Source: Chryseobacterium sp. PMSZPI (GTDB lineage Bacteria > Bacteroidota > Bacteroidia > Flavobacteriales > Weeksellaceae). From it: a stretch of DNA of 64,000 bases. Of the stretch, positions 8,929 through 16,918 are shown in pieces; within the stretch, counting starts at the first letter, position 1, and each line of letters starts with the position of its first letter. The DNA lies in contig NZ_PIZV01000070.1 in the NCBI RefSeq assembly GCF_002835665.1, positions 62,001 to 126,000 on the forward strand, in the 5' to 3' direction. Made by a program: the position numbers and the translations under genes. The notes beneath the pieces are model-generated. The model was not told the origin of the DNA. It saw only the letters and a program-made list of their open reading frames with translations, and did not search any database.

Positions 8929-8997
8929 AGATATCAGATTTCAGACATCAGATTTCAGATTTTCTATCTGAAGTCCAGAGCCTTGCATCTGATATCT
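8929..8997. repeat. ATCAGA-family palindromic repeat, copy 1
   Basis: An exact 11-bp inverted pair, AGATATCAGAT at 8929-8939 and ATCTGATATCT at 8987-8997, encloses 47 nt rich in TTTCAGA/ATCTGAA. The same 11-bp pair bounds a copy at 62290-62360, and related sequence lies at 12711-12780 and 13791-13848. Confidence 0.75.
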
Positions 8998-9017
8998 TAT
9001 TTAATATTAACTGTTTT

Positions 9018-9053
9018 ACAAAAAAAGACTTGGAATGGCTCCAAATCTTTTTT
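9018..9053 (-). terminator. Terminator after purD
   Basis: A-rich run, stem around TTGGA/TCCAA, then a T-run; on the minus strand it lies directly downstream of the purD stop codon and uncouples guaA from purD. Confidence 0.7.
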
Positions 9054-9064
9054 CGTGATTTTTA

Positions 9065-10303
9065 TTAAAACTTTCCGATGTCTTCTCTGTAGAAGCCGTA
9101 ATCGAAATGTACGTGTCCGGCATCTTCGTAAACTTTCTTGCGGGCATCTTCATAAGTAGCTCCTGTAGCGACAACGTTCAAAACTCTACCTCCGTTGGAA
9201 ACTACTTTATCGCCTTTTCTGATAGCACCAGCGTATAATAATTTACTATGCTTTAATTTGTCCTCTCCTACAATTTCGAAACCTGTTTCGAAGTTTCTAG
9301 GATATCCTCCTGAGCACATTACAAGACAAACTGCCTTTTCGTCTTTGAACTTAAGCTCAATATCTTTTCCTTCCATACAATCCTGAATAACGTCTAAAAG
9401 ATTGTTTTCCATAAGAGCCATCAATACCTGGGTTTCAGGATCACCGAATCTCATGTTATATTCAAGAAGATAAGCTCCGTTTTTCGTCACCATTAATCCG
9501 AAGAAAATGATTCCTTTAAATCCGAAACCTTCAGCTTTAAGACCTTTAATAGTAGGTTCTAAAATATTTTTCTCAAAATCAGCATAATGCTCCTGAGTGA
9601 ATTCCGGGCTTGGTGCTACAGAACCCATTCCTCCTGTATTTGGACCAGAGTCGCCGTTTCCTGCTTTTTTATAGTCTTTAGCAGCAATACAAGGGAAAAG
9701 CTTTTCACCATTAGAGAAAGCAATAATAGATGCTTCAAAACCTTGCAAATATTCTTCGATAACTAAACGGATACCAGCATCTCCATAAATTCTTCTGATC
9801 ATGAAATCATGGATGGTAGCTTCAGCTTCTTCAAGGTTATCACAAATAACAACTCCTTTTCCACCAGCTAAACCACTTGCTTTGATCACTAAAGGGTATT
9901 GCTGTATTTTTACATATTCTATAGCTTCATTATATGAATCAAATACTACAGCTTTAGCTGTTTTGATATCATAGGTCTGCATAAATTTCTTAGAGAAAGC
10001 TTTACTTCCTTCTAAGCTTGCTACTTTTTGAGTAGGACCGAAAACTTTAAGATCATGTTGCTTAAATTCGTCCTTCAAACCAGCTACTAATGGAGCTTCA
10101 GGACCAACAATCGTTAAGTCAACTTTTTCTTTAATAGCGAAATCTCTAAGTTCTTTGATTTCTGATAAATGAACATTTTTCCCTATTACATCGGTAGTAG
10201 CATTCCCGTTGGCAAAAAACATTTTAGAAATTCTAGGGTCATTCTGAAGCTTTGCCGCTAAAGCAGATTCTCTACCGCCTTCACCTATGATTAATATTCT
10301 CAT
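9065..10303 (-). CDS. purD: Phosphoribosylamine-glycine ligase (GAR synthetase)
   Basis: A 412-residue ATP-grasp enzyme joining 5-phosphoribosylamine and glycine, the second step of de novo purine synthesis. Visible are the N-terminal nucleotide-fold start RILIIGEGGRESALA, the ATP-grasp segment PLVIKASGLAGGKGV (about 137-151), GDSGPNTGGMGSVAPSP (about 219) and the metal/ATP motif LEYNMRFGDPETQ (about 284-296). Length is slightly short for the family but complete. It lies between purH and guaA on the same strand, fitting a purine gene block. Confidence 0.97.
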   Translation of the reverse strand: MRILIIGEGGRESALAAKLQNDPRISKMFFANGNATTDVIGKNVHLSEIKELRDFAIKEKVDLTIVGPEAPLVAGLKDEFKQHDLKVFGPTQKVASLEGSKAFSKKFMQTYDIKTAKAVVFDSYNEAIEYVKIQQYPLVIKASGLAGGKGVVICDNLEEAEATIHDFMIRRIYGDAGIRLVIEEYLQGFEASIIAFSNGEKLFPCIAAKDYKKAGNGDSGPNTGGMGSVAPSPEFTQEHYADFEKNILEPTIKGLKAEGFGFKGIIFFGLMVTKNGAYLLEYNMRFGDPETQVLMALMENNLLDVIQDCMEGKDIELKFKDEKAVCLVMCSGGYPRNFETGFEIVGEDKLKHSKLLYAGAIRKGDKVVSNGGRVLNVVATGATYEDARKKVYEDAGHVHFDYGFYREDIGKF

Positions 10304-10350
10304 ACTTTATTTATTATCTAGTCTAATTTACAAATATATAATTTTCCAAT

Positions 10351-10426
10351 TAAGAAATTAAGTGATTTAGGAATTATGATCATCGCAGATGCTAATTTTT
10401 CAAGTCTTCGAATCGCCTAATTTCTT
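10351..10426. repeat. 76-bp inverted-repeat element in the purD-purH gap
   Basis: TAAGAAATTAAGTGATT at 10351-10367 and AATCGCCTAATTTCTTA at 10411-10427 are near-exact inverted copies (two mismatches) around ~43 nt without coding potential. It behaves like a small palindromic intergenic element. Confidence 0.55.
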
Positions 10427-10447
10427 ATTTTTTTTAATTGCATTCAA

Positions 10448-11965
10448 TTAGTGGAAAAAGTGTCTGACACCTGTAAACATCATCGGAATACCATGTTCAT
10501 TAGCAGCTTCCACACTATCCTGATCTTTTACACTTCCACCTGGCTGAATAATTGCCTTGATACCTTCCTGAGCGCAGAAGTCTACGACATCACGGAAAGG
10601 GAAAAATGCATCAGAAGCTAATACTAAGTCTCCTGAGAATTTTTCTTTTGCTCTTTCAATAGCCTGTTGTGTTGCCCAAATTCTGTTGACTTGTCCACCT
10701 CCAATTCCGAAAGCCTGGATTCCATTGGAAACTACAATAGCATTTGATTTCACATATTTCACTACTCTCTGAGAGAACAGCAATGCTTTTTTCTGTGCTT
10801 CTGTAGGCTGAACTTCAGTCACTACTTTAATATCATCAGAGAAATGCAAATCATTATCCTGAACCAAGATACCACCATCAACTTTCACCCATGTTTTCTT
10901 GTCTGAAACCGGGTTTACAATTTTAATGATTCTAAGGTTTTTCTTTTTTCTTAAAACTTCAAGAGCTTCTTCATCAAAGTCCGGAGCCATTACGATCTCC
11001 AGGAATGTTTTGTTTAATTCTTCAGCTGTTGCTGCATCGATCTTATAGTTCATAGCAACAATTCCGCCAAAGATAGAAACCGGATCACATTCGAAAGTTT
11101 TTTGATACGTTTCCAATGCTGAAGTTCCGATGGCAACGCCACAAGGTGTAGAGTGTTTTACCGCACAACAAGCCATTTCTTCTTTGAATTCCGTTACCAC
11201 TTTCCAGCAAAGGTCCATATCACGAAGGTTGTTGAAAGAAAGTTCTTTACCTCCCAATTGTTCGAAGTCTTTCATCGCTCCGTTCTCGAAAGTAGAAACG
11301 TAGTAAGCAGCTGTCTGGTGAGGGTTTTCTCCGTATCTCAGGTCAGAAACTTTTTTGTAAGAAGCGTTTAAATACGTAGGATATTCTTCATCTAAAAGCA
11401 TTCTTGAGATAGCCGCATCGTAAGCAGAAGTAAGATTGAATACTTTTCCTGCAAGTTTCTTACGTGTTTCGATATACGTGTCACCATTTTGCTCCATTTC
11501 CAGTTTTACTGTTGTATAATCTTCTACATCAGTAATTACCGTTACAGAATCAAAGTTTTTCGCTGCAGAACGAAGCATAGAAGGACCACCAATATCAATA
11601 AACTCTACTTTCTCGTGTAAAGAAATGTCTTTGTTTACATTTTCAAAGAAAGGATAAAGGTTTACGATAACCATGTCGATCAAACCAATTCCGTGTTCCT
11701 GAACAGTTTTCATGTGTTCTTCGTTGTTTCGAACAGCTAAAAGACCTCCGTGAACTTTCGGGTGTAAAGTTTTCACTCTTCCGTCCAACATTTCTGGGAA
11801 ATTGGTTACCTCATCAATCTGAATGGGATTTAAACCAGCGTCTTTCAAATGTTTGAACGTTCCTCCTGTGGAGATCAACTCATAATTCTGAGCTTCCAAA
11901 AACTGTGCGAATTCAATTAACCCACTTTTGTCAGAAACACTGATTAAAACTCTCTTTTTACTCAT
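10448..11965 (-). CDS. purH: Bifunctional AICAR transformylase / IMP cyclohydrolase
   Basis: A ~505-residue bifunctional enzyme for the last two steps to IMP. The N-terminal MGS-like cyclohydrolase domain (about 1-190) starts [13 protein letters not shown] and contains STGGTFKHL and [13 protein letters not shown]. The C-terminal AICAR transformylase domain carries the catalytic Lys-His in [12 protein letters not shown] (about 270). I chose the ATG at 11965, because the longer reading frame would need a TTG at 11974 and adds only three residues. It stands in the purine block between purN and purD. Confidence 0.97.
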   Translation of the reverse strand: MSKKRVLISVSDKSGLIEFAQFLEAQNYELISTGGTFKHLKDAGLNPIQIDEVTNFPEMLDGRVKTLHPKVHGGLLAVRNNEEHMKTVQEHGIGLIDMVIVNLYPFFENVNKDISLHEKVEFIDIGGPSMLRSAAKNFDSVTVITDVEDYTTVKLEMEQNGDTYIETRKKLAGKVFNLTSAYDAAISRMLLDEEYPTYLNASYKKVSDLRYGENPHQTAAYYVSTFENGAMKDFEQLGGKELSFNNLRDMDLCWKVVTEFKEEMACCAVKHSTPCGVAIGTSALETYQKTFECDPVSIFGGIVAMNYKIDAATAEELNKTFLEIVMAPDFDEEALEVLRKKKNLRIIKIVNPVSDKKTWVKVDGGILVQDNDLHFSDDIKVVTEVQPTEAQKKALLFSQRVVKYVKSNAIVVSNGIQAFGIGGGQVNRIWATQQAIERAKEKFSGDLVLASDAFFPFRDVVDFCAQEGIKAIIQPGGSVKDQDSVEAANEHGIPMMFTGVRHFFH

Positions 11966-12069
11966 TACTTTCAATTTTTACTTTTCACAGTTATTTCAAA
12001 CTGTATCCGGTTCTTTCACCTCCGGATTACTTTTTATTTTACTTAGATTTTTTTATTTAATGTAACAAT

Positions 12070-12100
12070 GAGATTCTTCGCTATGCTCAGAATGACAATT
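12070..12100. repeat. REP-like repeat GAGATTCTTCGC..TCAGAATGACA
   Basis: A short GC-richer motif (GAGATTCTTCGCTATGCTCA then GAATGACAAT) in the AT-rich purH-purN gap. Related copies are at 59745-59775 and, in frame, inside the lanB gene at 50447-50473. Flanking TGTAACAATG and TTACATTGTTA are also inverted relative to each other. Confidence 0.55.
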
Positions 12101-12139
12101 ACAATTATTAGTAAACTGTTACATTGTTATATTGGTACA

Positions 12140-12706
12140 TTATTTATTTCCCAGGACCTTATCGATTGCTAAAGGAAATATTTCATATTCAATCTGGTGA
12201 ACTTTCTGTGCCAATGTTTCGGGGGTATCATCAGCCGTTACTTCAAAAGATTTTTGAAGAATAGCTTCTCCTTCATCAATACCCGGTGTTACAAAATGTA
12301 CCGTTGCCCCACTCTCTACTTCTTTGGCTTCAATAACGGCATTGTGAACGTTCATTCCCCACATTCCTTTTCCTCCGAATTTCGGAAGCAATGCAGGATG
12401 AATATTGATAATTTTACCATTCCAGTTTTCACAGAACTCAGGTTTTAAAATGGATAGGAATCCTGCCAACACAATAAGATCTGTATCTTGTGGGATTACT
12501 TTAGCCAATTCGCTGCTAAAATTCTTTCCTCTTGGAATGAGTATGTTTTTTATATTATGATTTTTTGCTCTTTCCAATCCGAAACACTCTCTATCAGCAA
12601 CCACCAGACTTACTTTTGCATTCCGGATTTCTCCAGCTTCGATGGTATCAATGATTCTCTGCAAATTGGTTCCTGAACCGGATACGAGTACAACGATGTT
12701 CTTCAT
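12140..12706 (-). CDS. purN: Phosphoribosylglycinamide formyltransferase
   Basis: A 188-residue cytoplasmic enzyme that transfers a formyl group from 10-formyl-THF to GAR. The nucleotide-binding start is IVVLVSGSGTNLQ, the catalytic region INIHPALLPKFGGKG (Asn-Ile-His, about 101-103) and the conserved HFVTPGIDEG carries the catalytic Asp (about 144). The motif after HPALLP reads KFGGKGMWG instead of the enterobacterial form, a variant I associate with Flavobacteriia. It lies between purM and purH. Confidence 0.96.
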   Translation of the reverse strand: MKNIVVLVSGSGTNLQRIIDTIEAGEIRNAKVSLVVADRECFGLERAKNHNIKNILIPRGKNFSSELAKVIPQDTDLIVLAGFLSILKPEFCENWNGKIINIHPALLPKFGGKGMWGMNVHNAVIEAKEVESGATVHFVTPGIDEGEAILQKSFEVTADDTPETLAQKVHQIEYEIFPLAIDKVLGNK

Positions 12707-12710
12707 TATT

Positions 12711-12780
12711 CAGATGTTAGATATCAGATATCAGATTACAGACTTGAAGTCTGATGTCTGGTGTCTGAAATCTGATGTCA
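12711..12780. repeat. ATCAGA-family repeat, copy 2
   Basis: Fills the whole purN-purM gap with alternations of GATATCAGA, AGTCTGATG and TCTGAAATC. It is related to the copies at 8929-8997 and 62290-62360 but lacks the perfect 11-bp ends. Confidence 0.6.
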
Positions 12781-12781
12781 T

Positions 12782-13774
12782 TTAAAATTTCAAATCAATT
12801 TTCTCTGCTCCTTCCGTGATTTCCCCGATTTCGTAAGCATCATCCAAAAGGTGTAATACTTTTTCAGCGTGCTCAGCATCTACTACGATTACCATTCCTA
12901 CACCCATATTGAATGTTCCGTGCATTTCTTCACGTTTCACCCCACCTCTTTTTTCAAGCTCAAGCATCACACTAGGAATTCTGATTTTTGATTCATCAAT
13001 AGAAGCACAAAGTCCTTCAGGAATAATTCTCGGAACATTCTCATAAAGCCCTCCTCCTGTAATGTGAGCAATACCGCTTACATTTACTTCTTCCAATACT
13101 TTATGAATGTCTTTATAATATAATCTTGTAGGCACTAAAAGGGTTTCATATAAAGGTTTTCCTTCAAACTCTTCTTCGAAGTTCGGAAATACTTTTCTTA
13201 CTAAAGAGAATCCGTTGGAGTGGAATCCTGAGCTTGGCAATGCAATAATTTTATTACCTGTTTTAATTTTAGATCCGTCAATAATCTGGTCTTTTTCTAC
13301 GATTCCTACACAGAATCCGGCAACATCATAATCTCCGGGCTGGTACATCCCCGGCATTTCAGCTGTTTCTCCACCAATCAATGCGCAGTTGTTGTCCTTA
13401 CAAGCATTCACCATTCCCAGAACGATCTCTGCTGCGATTTCGGAATCCAGCTTTCCACAAGCCAAATAATCTAAGAAAAACAAAGGTTTTGCACCATGAC
13501 AAAGGATATCGTTGGCACACATTGCGAAACAGTCGATACCAATAGAATCATATTTTTTGGTATCTAAAGCTACTTTCAGCTTTGTTCCTACTCCATCTGT
13601 TCCTGAAACAAGAACGGGATTTTTGTATCCTCCGATTTCATAGAAAGCACCAAAACTTCCCAAATGGTTCAAAACATTGGAATTATGGGTTTCACCGACC
13701 GCTTTTTTGATCTTGTCAACCGTTTTGTATCCTTCTTCTTTGTCTACTCCTGCTGATTTGTAAGTGTTGCTCAT
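12782..13774 (-). CDS. purM: Phosphoribosylformylglycinamidine cyclo-ligase (AIR synthetase)
   Basis: A 330-residue ATP-dependent cyclase forming AIR from FGAM. Family motifs: SAGVDKEEG at the N-terminus, VSGTDGVGTKLKVA (ATP/substrate loop, about 58-71), GGETAEMPGMY (about 139) and AHITGGGLYENVPR (about 237). Length is typical. First gene of the purine block in transcription order; a promoter matching TTG-N17-TAAATTTG lies ~105 nt upstream (13879-13906), after the terminator of the small RNA candidate. Confidence 0.97.
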   Translation of the reverse strand: MSNTYKSAGVDKEEGYKTVDKIKKAVGETHNSNVLNHLGSFGAFYEIGGYKNPVLVSGTDGVGTKLKVALDTKKYDSIGIDCFAMCANDILCHGAKPLFFLDYLACGKLDSEIAAEIVLGMVNACKDNNCALIGGETAEMPGMYQPGDYDVAGFCVGIVEKDQIIDGSKIKTGNKIIALPSSGFHSNGFSLVRKVFPNFEEEFEGKPLYETLLVPTRLYYKDIHKVLEEVNVSGIAHITGGGLYENVPRIIPEGLCASIDESKIRIPSVMLELEKRGGVKREEMHGTFNMGVGMVIVVDAEHAEKVLHLLDDAYEIGEITEGAEKIDLKF

Positions 13775-13790
13775 GTCTGCTTAGATTTTT

Positions 13791-13848
13791 AGATATTGGA
13801 TTTCAGATGTCAGATTATTTGTGTCTATTATCTGATGTCTGTTGTCTT
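13791..13848. repeat. ATCAGA-family repeat, copy 3 (degenerate)
   Basis: AGATATTGGATTTCAGATGT followed by an inverted ATTATCTGATGTCT. It sits in the purM 5' leader, so it would be transcribed with purM. Confidence 0.5.
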
Positions 13849-13878
13849 CTTATCTTTTATATTTTTACTTTTTATATT

Positions 13879-13906
13879 CAAATTTAGAAAACAAAAAAGC
13901 CGACAA
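13879..13906 (-). promoter_or_regulatory. Promoter of purM
   Basis: Minus-strand TAAATTTG (13879-13886) with TTG (13904-13906) 17 nt upstream, within the Flavobacteriia consensus spacing. It overlaps the upstream terminator stem. Confidence 0.5.
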
Positions 13907-13924
13907 TCTTTGCAGATTATCGGC
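13892..13924 (-). terminator. Terminator of the small RNA candidate
   Basis: Near-perfect stem GCCGATAATCT/AGATTGTCGGC with a short loop, followed on the minus strand by TTTTTTGT. It separates FMN reductase and the RNA candidate from purM. Confidence 0.85.
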
Positions 13925-14015
13925 CGTTATTTTATCTCAGAATTTCAGAGCCCACAACTTTCCCTTTATGAGAAAAACATTGTTTATAGGAGGTCTGAAT
14001 TTTCATCTCTTTTCT
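13892..14015 (-). ncRNA. Candidate small structured RNA, possibly 6S-like
   Basis: A ~125-nt transcript unit with no start codon or coding frame, bounded by an exact consensus promoter (TTTG-N19-TATTTTTG, 14021-14051) and a strong terminator (13892-13924). Folding by eye gives a rod: arms 13992-14001 and 13941-13953 pair (GACC/GGGCTC region plus AATTCAGA/TCTGAAATT), then an internal loop, then a distal hairpin pairing ACAA with TTGT and TTTTCTC with GGGAAAG around an ATAAA loop. A long hairpin with an internal bubble next to purine genes is what 6S RNAs look like, and a Flavobacteriia variant (6S-Flavo) is known. The identification is inference; an attenuated purM leader is the alternative. 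Confidence 0.5.
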
Positions 14016-14020
14016 TTTTG

Positions 14021-14051
14021 CAAAAATAGTAATTTTAAATGAATATTCAAA
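14021..14051 (-). promoter_or_regulatory. Consensus promoter of the small RNA candidate
   Basis: Minus-strand TTTG (14048-14051), 19-nt spacer, TATTTTTG (14021-14028): the best -33/-7 match in this part of the window. It starts immediately after the FMN reductase stop codon. Confidence 0.65.
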
Positions 14052-14053
14052 TT

Positions 14054-14605
14054 CTATTTTTCAAGGATAGTTTCGATGGCTGCAATCTTCTTGATTTTCT
14101 CTTTTAATTCGCTGTTTTTCTCTTCGTTAGAAATTTTTTGTTCAGCTTTATCAAAGTTATCATTAAAGAAAGGAAGTGAAAAAGTTTCTACCACATTTCC
14201 TCCATGGAAAGGGAAACGTTTTGATGCTGCCTCTAAAACTCCGGCTCCTCCTCTACCTCCCGGCGATGTAGACATCAATAACATTGGTACTTCATTCCAT
14301 ACTGTTCTGTCTTTAATTCTCGATACCCAGTCGAACACATTTTTGAATGCTGTAGAGTACGTTCCATTATGCTCTCCTAAAGAAACCAATAGAACGTCTG
14401 CGCTATCGATTTTAGCTGCAAAGTCATGTGCTTCCTGAGGAACACCTCCCTCTAATTCTCTTTCATGCTTATAAATTGGCATTTCGAAAGGATTTAAATC
14501 GATTACTTCTGCTTCCGCATTTTCAAATAGTGTTGATGCATAAGCCACCAATTGCTTGTTCATTGAAACTTCTGAGTTACTTCCTGCTATTGCTAAGATT
14601 TTCAT
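14054..14605 (-). CDS. NADPH-dependent FMN reductase family protein
   Basis: A 183-residue flavodoxin-like protein. The FMN phosphate loop is ILAIAGSNSEVSMNKQL at the N-terminus, followed by LLVSLGEHNGTYSTAFKNVFDWVSR (about 73-97) and a STSPGGRGGAGVLEAA loop (about 113), the arrangement of NAD(P)H:FMN/quinone reductases of the ArsH/YieF type. Expected to be a soluble redox enzyme. It is a single gene with a probable promoter at 14688-14721, next to pirin, which is also redox-linked. Confidence 0.88.
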   Translation of the reverse strand: MKILAIAGSNSEVSMNKQLVAYASTLFENAEAEVIDLNPFEMPIYKHERELEGGVPQEAHDFAAKIDSADVLLVSLGEHNGTYSTAFKNVFDWVSRIKDRTVWNEVPMLLMSTSPGGRGGAGVLEAASKRFPFHGGNVVETFSLPFFNDNFDKAEQKISNEEKNSELKEKIKKIAAIETILEK

Positions 14606-14687
14606 ATGTAGTATTTATTTTTTTGTTATATGAAATAGTCAACATTCTTTGATGGCTATTGCATACTATTTTAATTTTTTAAGGATA

Positions 14688-14721
14688 CAAATTTAGTTTT
14701 TTATTTAAGATAAGCAGGCAA
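14688..14721 (-). promoter_or_regulatory. Probable promoter of the FMN reductase gene
   Basis: Minus-strand TTG (14719-14721), 23-nt spacer, TAAATTTG (14688-14695); leader of ~80 nt. It overlaps the 3' end of pirin. Confidence 0.45.
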
Positions 14722-15429
14722 TTCCATCGGTACTTCCATTAATAATATTTCTGTGTCTTCCACTGCTTCAATATTAAAGCTTTGTGTATCCCAGATTCCC
14801 AACCCGTCTCTTTCATTCAGAACACGATCACCCACTTTGGCACTTCCTTTTAAAACAAATGCATATACACCGTTTCCTTTTTTATTAAGCATATAGTTTT
14901 TGCCATTGCCTTTTTTGAAGTTAGCAATATTAAACCAAGCATCCTGATGAATCCAAACTCCATCATCGTTTTTATTAGGGGATAAAATCTGTTGGAATCC
15001 ATTGATCTTTTCACCTTCTTTAATGCTTTTCTGATCATATCTTGGTTCAACATCCAATGTTCTAGGAAAAACCCAGATCTGTAGAAATTTTACCTCTTCG
15101 TCTTTATTTTTGTTGTATTCGCTGTGCATTACACCGGTTCCGGCACTCATTACCTGAATTTCTCCTTTTCTGATCACCGCAGTAGTTCCCATTGAATCTT
15201 TATGTTCCAAGTCACCCTCCAGAGGAATAGAGATAATTTCCATATCTCTGTGTGGGTGTGTTCCGAATCCCATTCCCTGAGAAACGGTATCATCATTCAA
15301 TACTCTTAAAACTCCAAAGTTCGTTCTATCTCTGTTTTGATAGTTTGCAAAACTAAAAGTATGGTAAGAGTTTAACCAACCATGATTGGCATGGCCTCTT
15401 GAATCTGCTTTATGATATACTGTTTTCAT
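14701..15429 (-). CDS. Pirin family protein
   Basis: A 242-residue bicupin. The N-terminal cupin has the metal ligands in THPHRDMEIISIPLEGDLEHKD region (His pair about 57-59 and later His/Glu) and the characteristic GEIQVMSAGTGVMHSEYN segment (about 90-107). Bacterial pirins are Fe- or other metal-binding and some (YhhW) act as quercetin dioxygenases; the physiological substrate here is unknown. Start is the ATG giving MKTVYHKADSRGHANHGWL, the standard pirin beginning. Confidence 0.92.
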   Translation of the reverse strand: MKTVYHKADSRGHANHGWLNSYHTFSFANYQNRDRTNFGVLRVLNDDTVSQGMGFGTHPHRDMEIISIPLEGDLEHKDSMGTTAVIRKGEIQVMSAGTGVMHSEYNKNKDEEVKFLQIWVFPRTLDVEPRYDQKSIKEGEKINGFQQILSPNKNDDGVWIHQDAWFNIANFKKGNGKNYMLNKKGNGVYAFVLKGSAKVGDRVLNERDGLGIWDTQSFNIEAVEDTEILLMEVPMELPAYLK

Positions 15430-15450
15430 TTTCTGTGATTATTTATGGTA

Positions 15451-15458
15451 CAAATGTA
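15451..15458 (-). promoter_or_regulatory. -7 box TACATTTG of pirin
   Basis: Exact TAnnTTTG on the minus strand, 21 nt upstream of the pirin ATG; no -33 TTG at the usual distance. Confidence 0.45.
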
Positions 15459-15558
15459 CGGGATCTAGAGGCAGGAAAATGTTGATGTAGGTTAAGAAAG
15501 GAGAATGAGTTAAAATAACCTGAACTCCTCGGGTTAAGGAAATTATAATTTAGGGTAT

Positions 15559-15712
15559 TGGAAGCTGGAAGAGGGAGGCTGGGAGTTACTGTCCCTTCCT
15601 ATTATCTATACATGGTTACCATAAATGAGTAGCATCACTGTTTAATAAGGATGAAAATACGGAAAAACTGTTCTTTATAACCTGAATAACTTCCTTCTTC
15701 AAGCTCCCAGCG
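15559..15712 (-). repeat. MITE-like repeat, divergent copy 3, reverse orientation
   Basis: The 318-bp gap between pirin and the MFS gene holds a degenerate inverted copy of the element at 22538-22682 and 47529-47680. The ends match best: TTGGAAGCTGGAAG at the left and, read on the minus strand, GGGAGCTTGAAG followed by GGTTATAAAGAA at the right. The middle has diverged. Nothing else was seen in this gap. Confidence 0.5.
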
Positions 15713-15747
15713 TCCATCCTGATTAAAATAGAAAGTTAAAAGTTGAG

Positions 15748-16914
15748 TCAAAAGGCATCTTTAATGCTGGAGCCTCTTTTAAGATAGAAAAACAAACCAC
15801 AGATTACTAAGGTAAAAGCGATCAAAACCCACAGAATAGTGGATATGTAACCAGAGAAATGTCCTAAAATATTTGTTACAATACCTATCCCCATTTGGTT
15901 GGCAGCCATTAAAAATCCGGAAACAACAACTGAATACGTTGGAAATTCTACAGTTCCCCAGCCGATAGAGCCCGGAAATATACTTCCCATAAAAAAGCCT
16001 ATCAAAAACATCATCAATAAAAGAATATGAATATTGGGAGCAACCAATAGCAATAGAAGCAAAATACCTACACATAGCGGAGAAACAAGAAAAAAAGAGG
16101 ATAAGTCCAATTTTTTTGTTAATATTCCAAATAAAAGGCGGTTCAAAGCAATACCTCCCCAAAATAGGGATAATCCTAAACTTGCTTTATTATTATCCAG
16201 CCCCTTATTTTTAAGAATAATTCCGCCAAAGCTTCCAAAGGTTCCTTCTATACAACCGTATAAAATAATTGCAGCAAAAAATATCCATAGTTTTCCGGGA
16301 ATCCGAAAATGCTGAGGAAGCTCGAAAAATGTTCCTTTTTCAATTTTTAAAAATAAAAAGATCATAAACGCAATGCTTACGACTACAAATATAATCCCGG
16401 GGACATACATCCAGTTTTTAACATTTCCGATCAAATTCATCATTAAAGGAGAAGTAGACGTCCCCAGTCCCACCAAAAACTGAAGGATTAAAATAGCCGA
16501 GGAATTTTCTTTTTCAAATAAACTTGCAGCAAGGGGATTCAATGTTGTAATGGCTAATCCAAATCCGGTTCCTGTAAAAGTGACCAAAATAAGCAATAAG
16601 GGAAACAATAATGCTCTTTCAGCAAGAAAAAAATGAAGAAGCCACAGAGTACCTGTAGAGGTAAGCATCAACATAATGCCTATCATCAAAATCATTTTAG
16701 GCCCCCATTTATTGACTAAAAACGGAGCTCCCAAACATGAAATAATAATACAAATTACCTGCGGAATGAAAAGATTTCCAAATTGTGAAGGAGAAAGTCC
16801 AAATAAAGCCATATCCGTAAAAGCAGTTCCCAATGCCGGAAACACCACAAAGTTGACTCCGGTAAGAAATGCTAATAAGAAAACAACAATAATGACAATT
16901 CTCCTAGAATTCAT
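15748..16914 (-). CDS. MFS transporter
   Basis: A 388-residue inner-membrane protein with about 12 hydrophobic segments and the short basic loop after TM2 (VNKWGPKM, a variant of the MFS A-motif). Substrate not recognised. The start lies 4 nt downstream of the GMC oxidoreductase stop codon, so the two are surely one operon; the transporter may handle the substrate or product of that oxidoreductase. Confidence 0.85.
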   Translation of the reverse strand: MNSRRIVIIVVFLLAFLTGVNFVVFPALGTAFTDMALFGLSPSQFGNLFIPQVICIIISCLGAPFLVNKWGPKMILMIGIMLMLTSTGTLWLLHFFLAERALLFPLLLILVTFTGTGFGLAITTLNPLAASLFEKENSSAILILQFLVGLGTSTSPLMMNLIGNVKNWMYVPGIIFVVVSIAFMIFLFLKIEKGTFFELPQHFRIPGKLWIFFAAIILYGCIEGTFGSFGGIILKNKGLDNNKASLGLSLFWGGIALNRLLFGILTKKLDLSSFFLVSPLCVGILLLLLLVAPNIHILLLMMFLIGFFMGSIFPGSIGWGTVEFPTYSVVVSGFLMAANQMGIGIVTNILGHFSGYISTILWVLIAFTLVICGLFFYLKRGSSIKDAF

Positions 16915-16918
16915 GGCT

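Noticed and set aside
8929..13848. Recurring short palindromes between purine genes, considered as a CRISPR array
   Set aside because: The units are single, separated by whole genes, palindromic and without regular spacers; no cas genes are present.
14076..14438. 120-residue plus-strand frame opposite the FMN reductase
   Set aside because: It is entirely antisense to a gene with clear flavodoxin-fold motifs and has no promoter or family resemblance.
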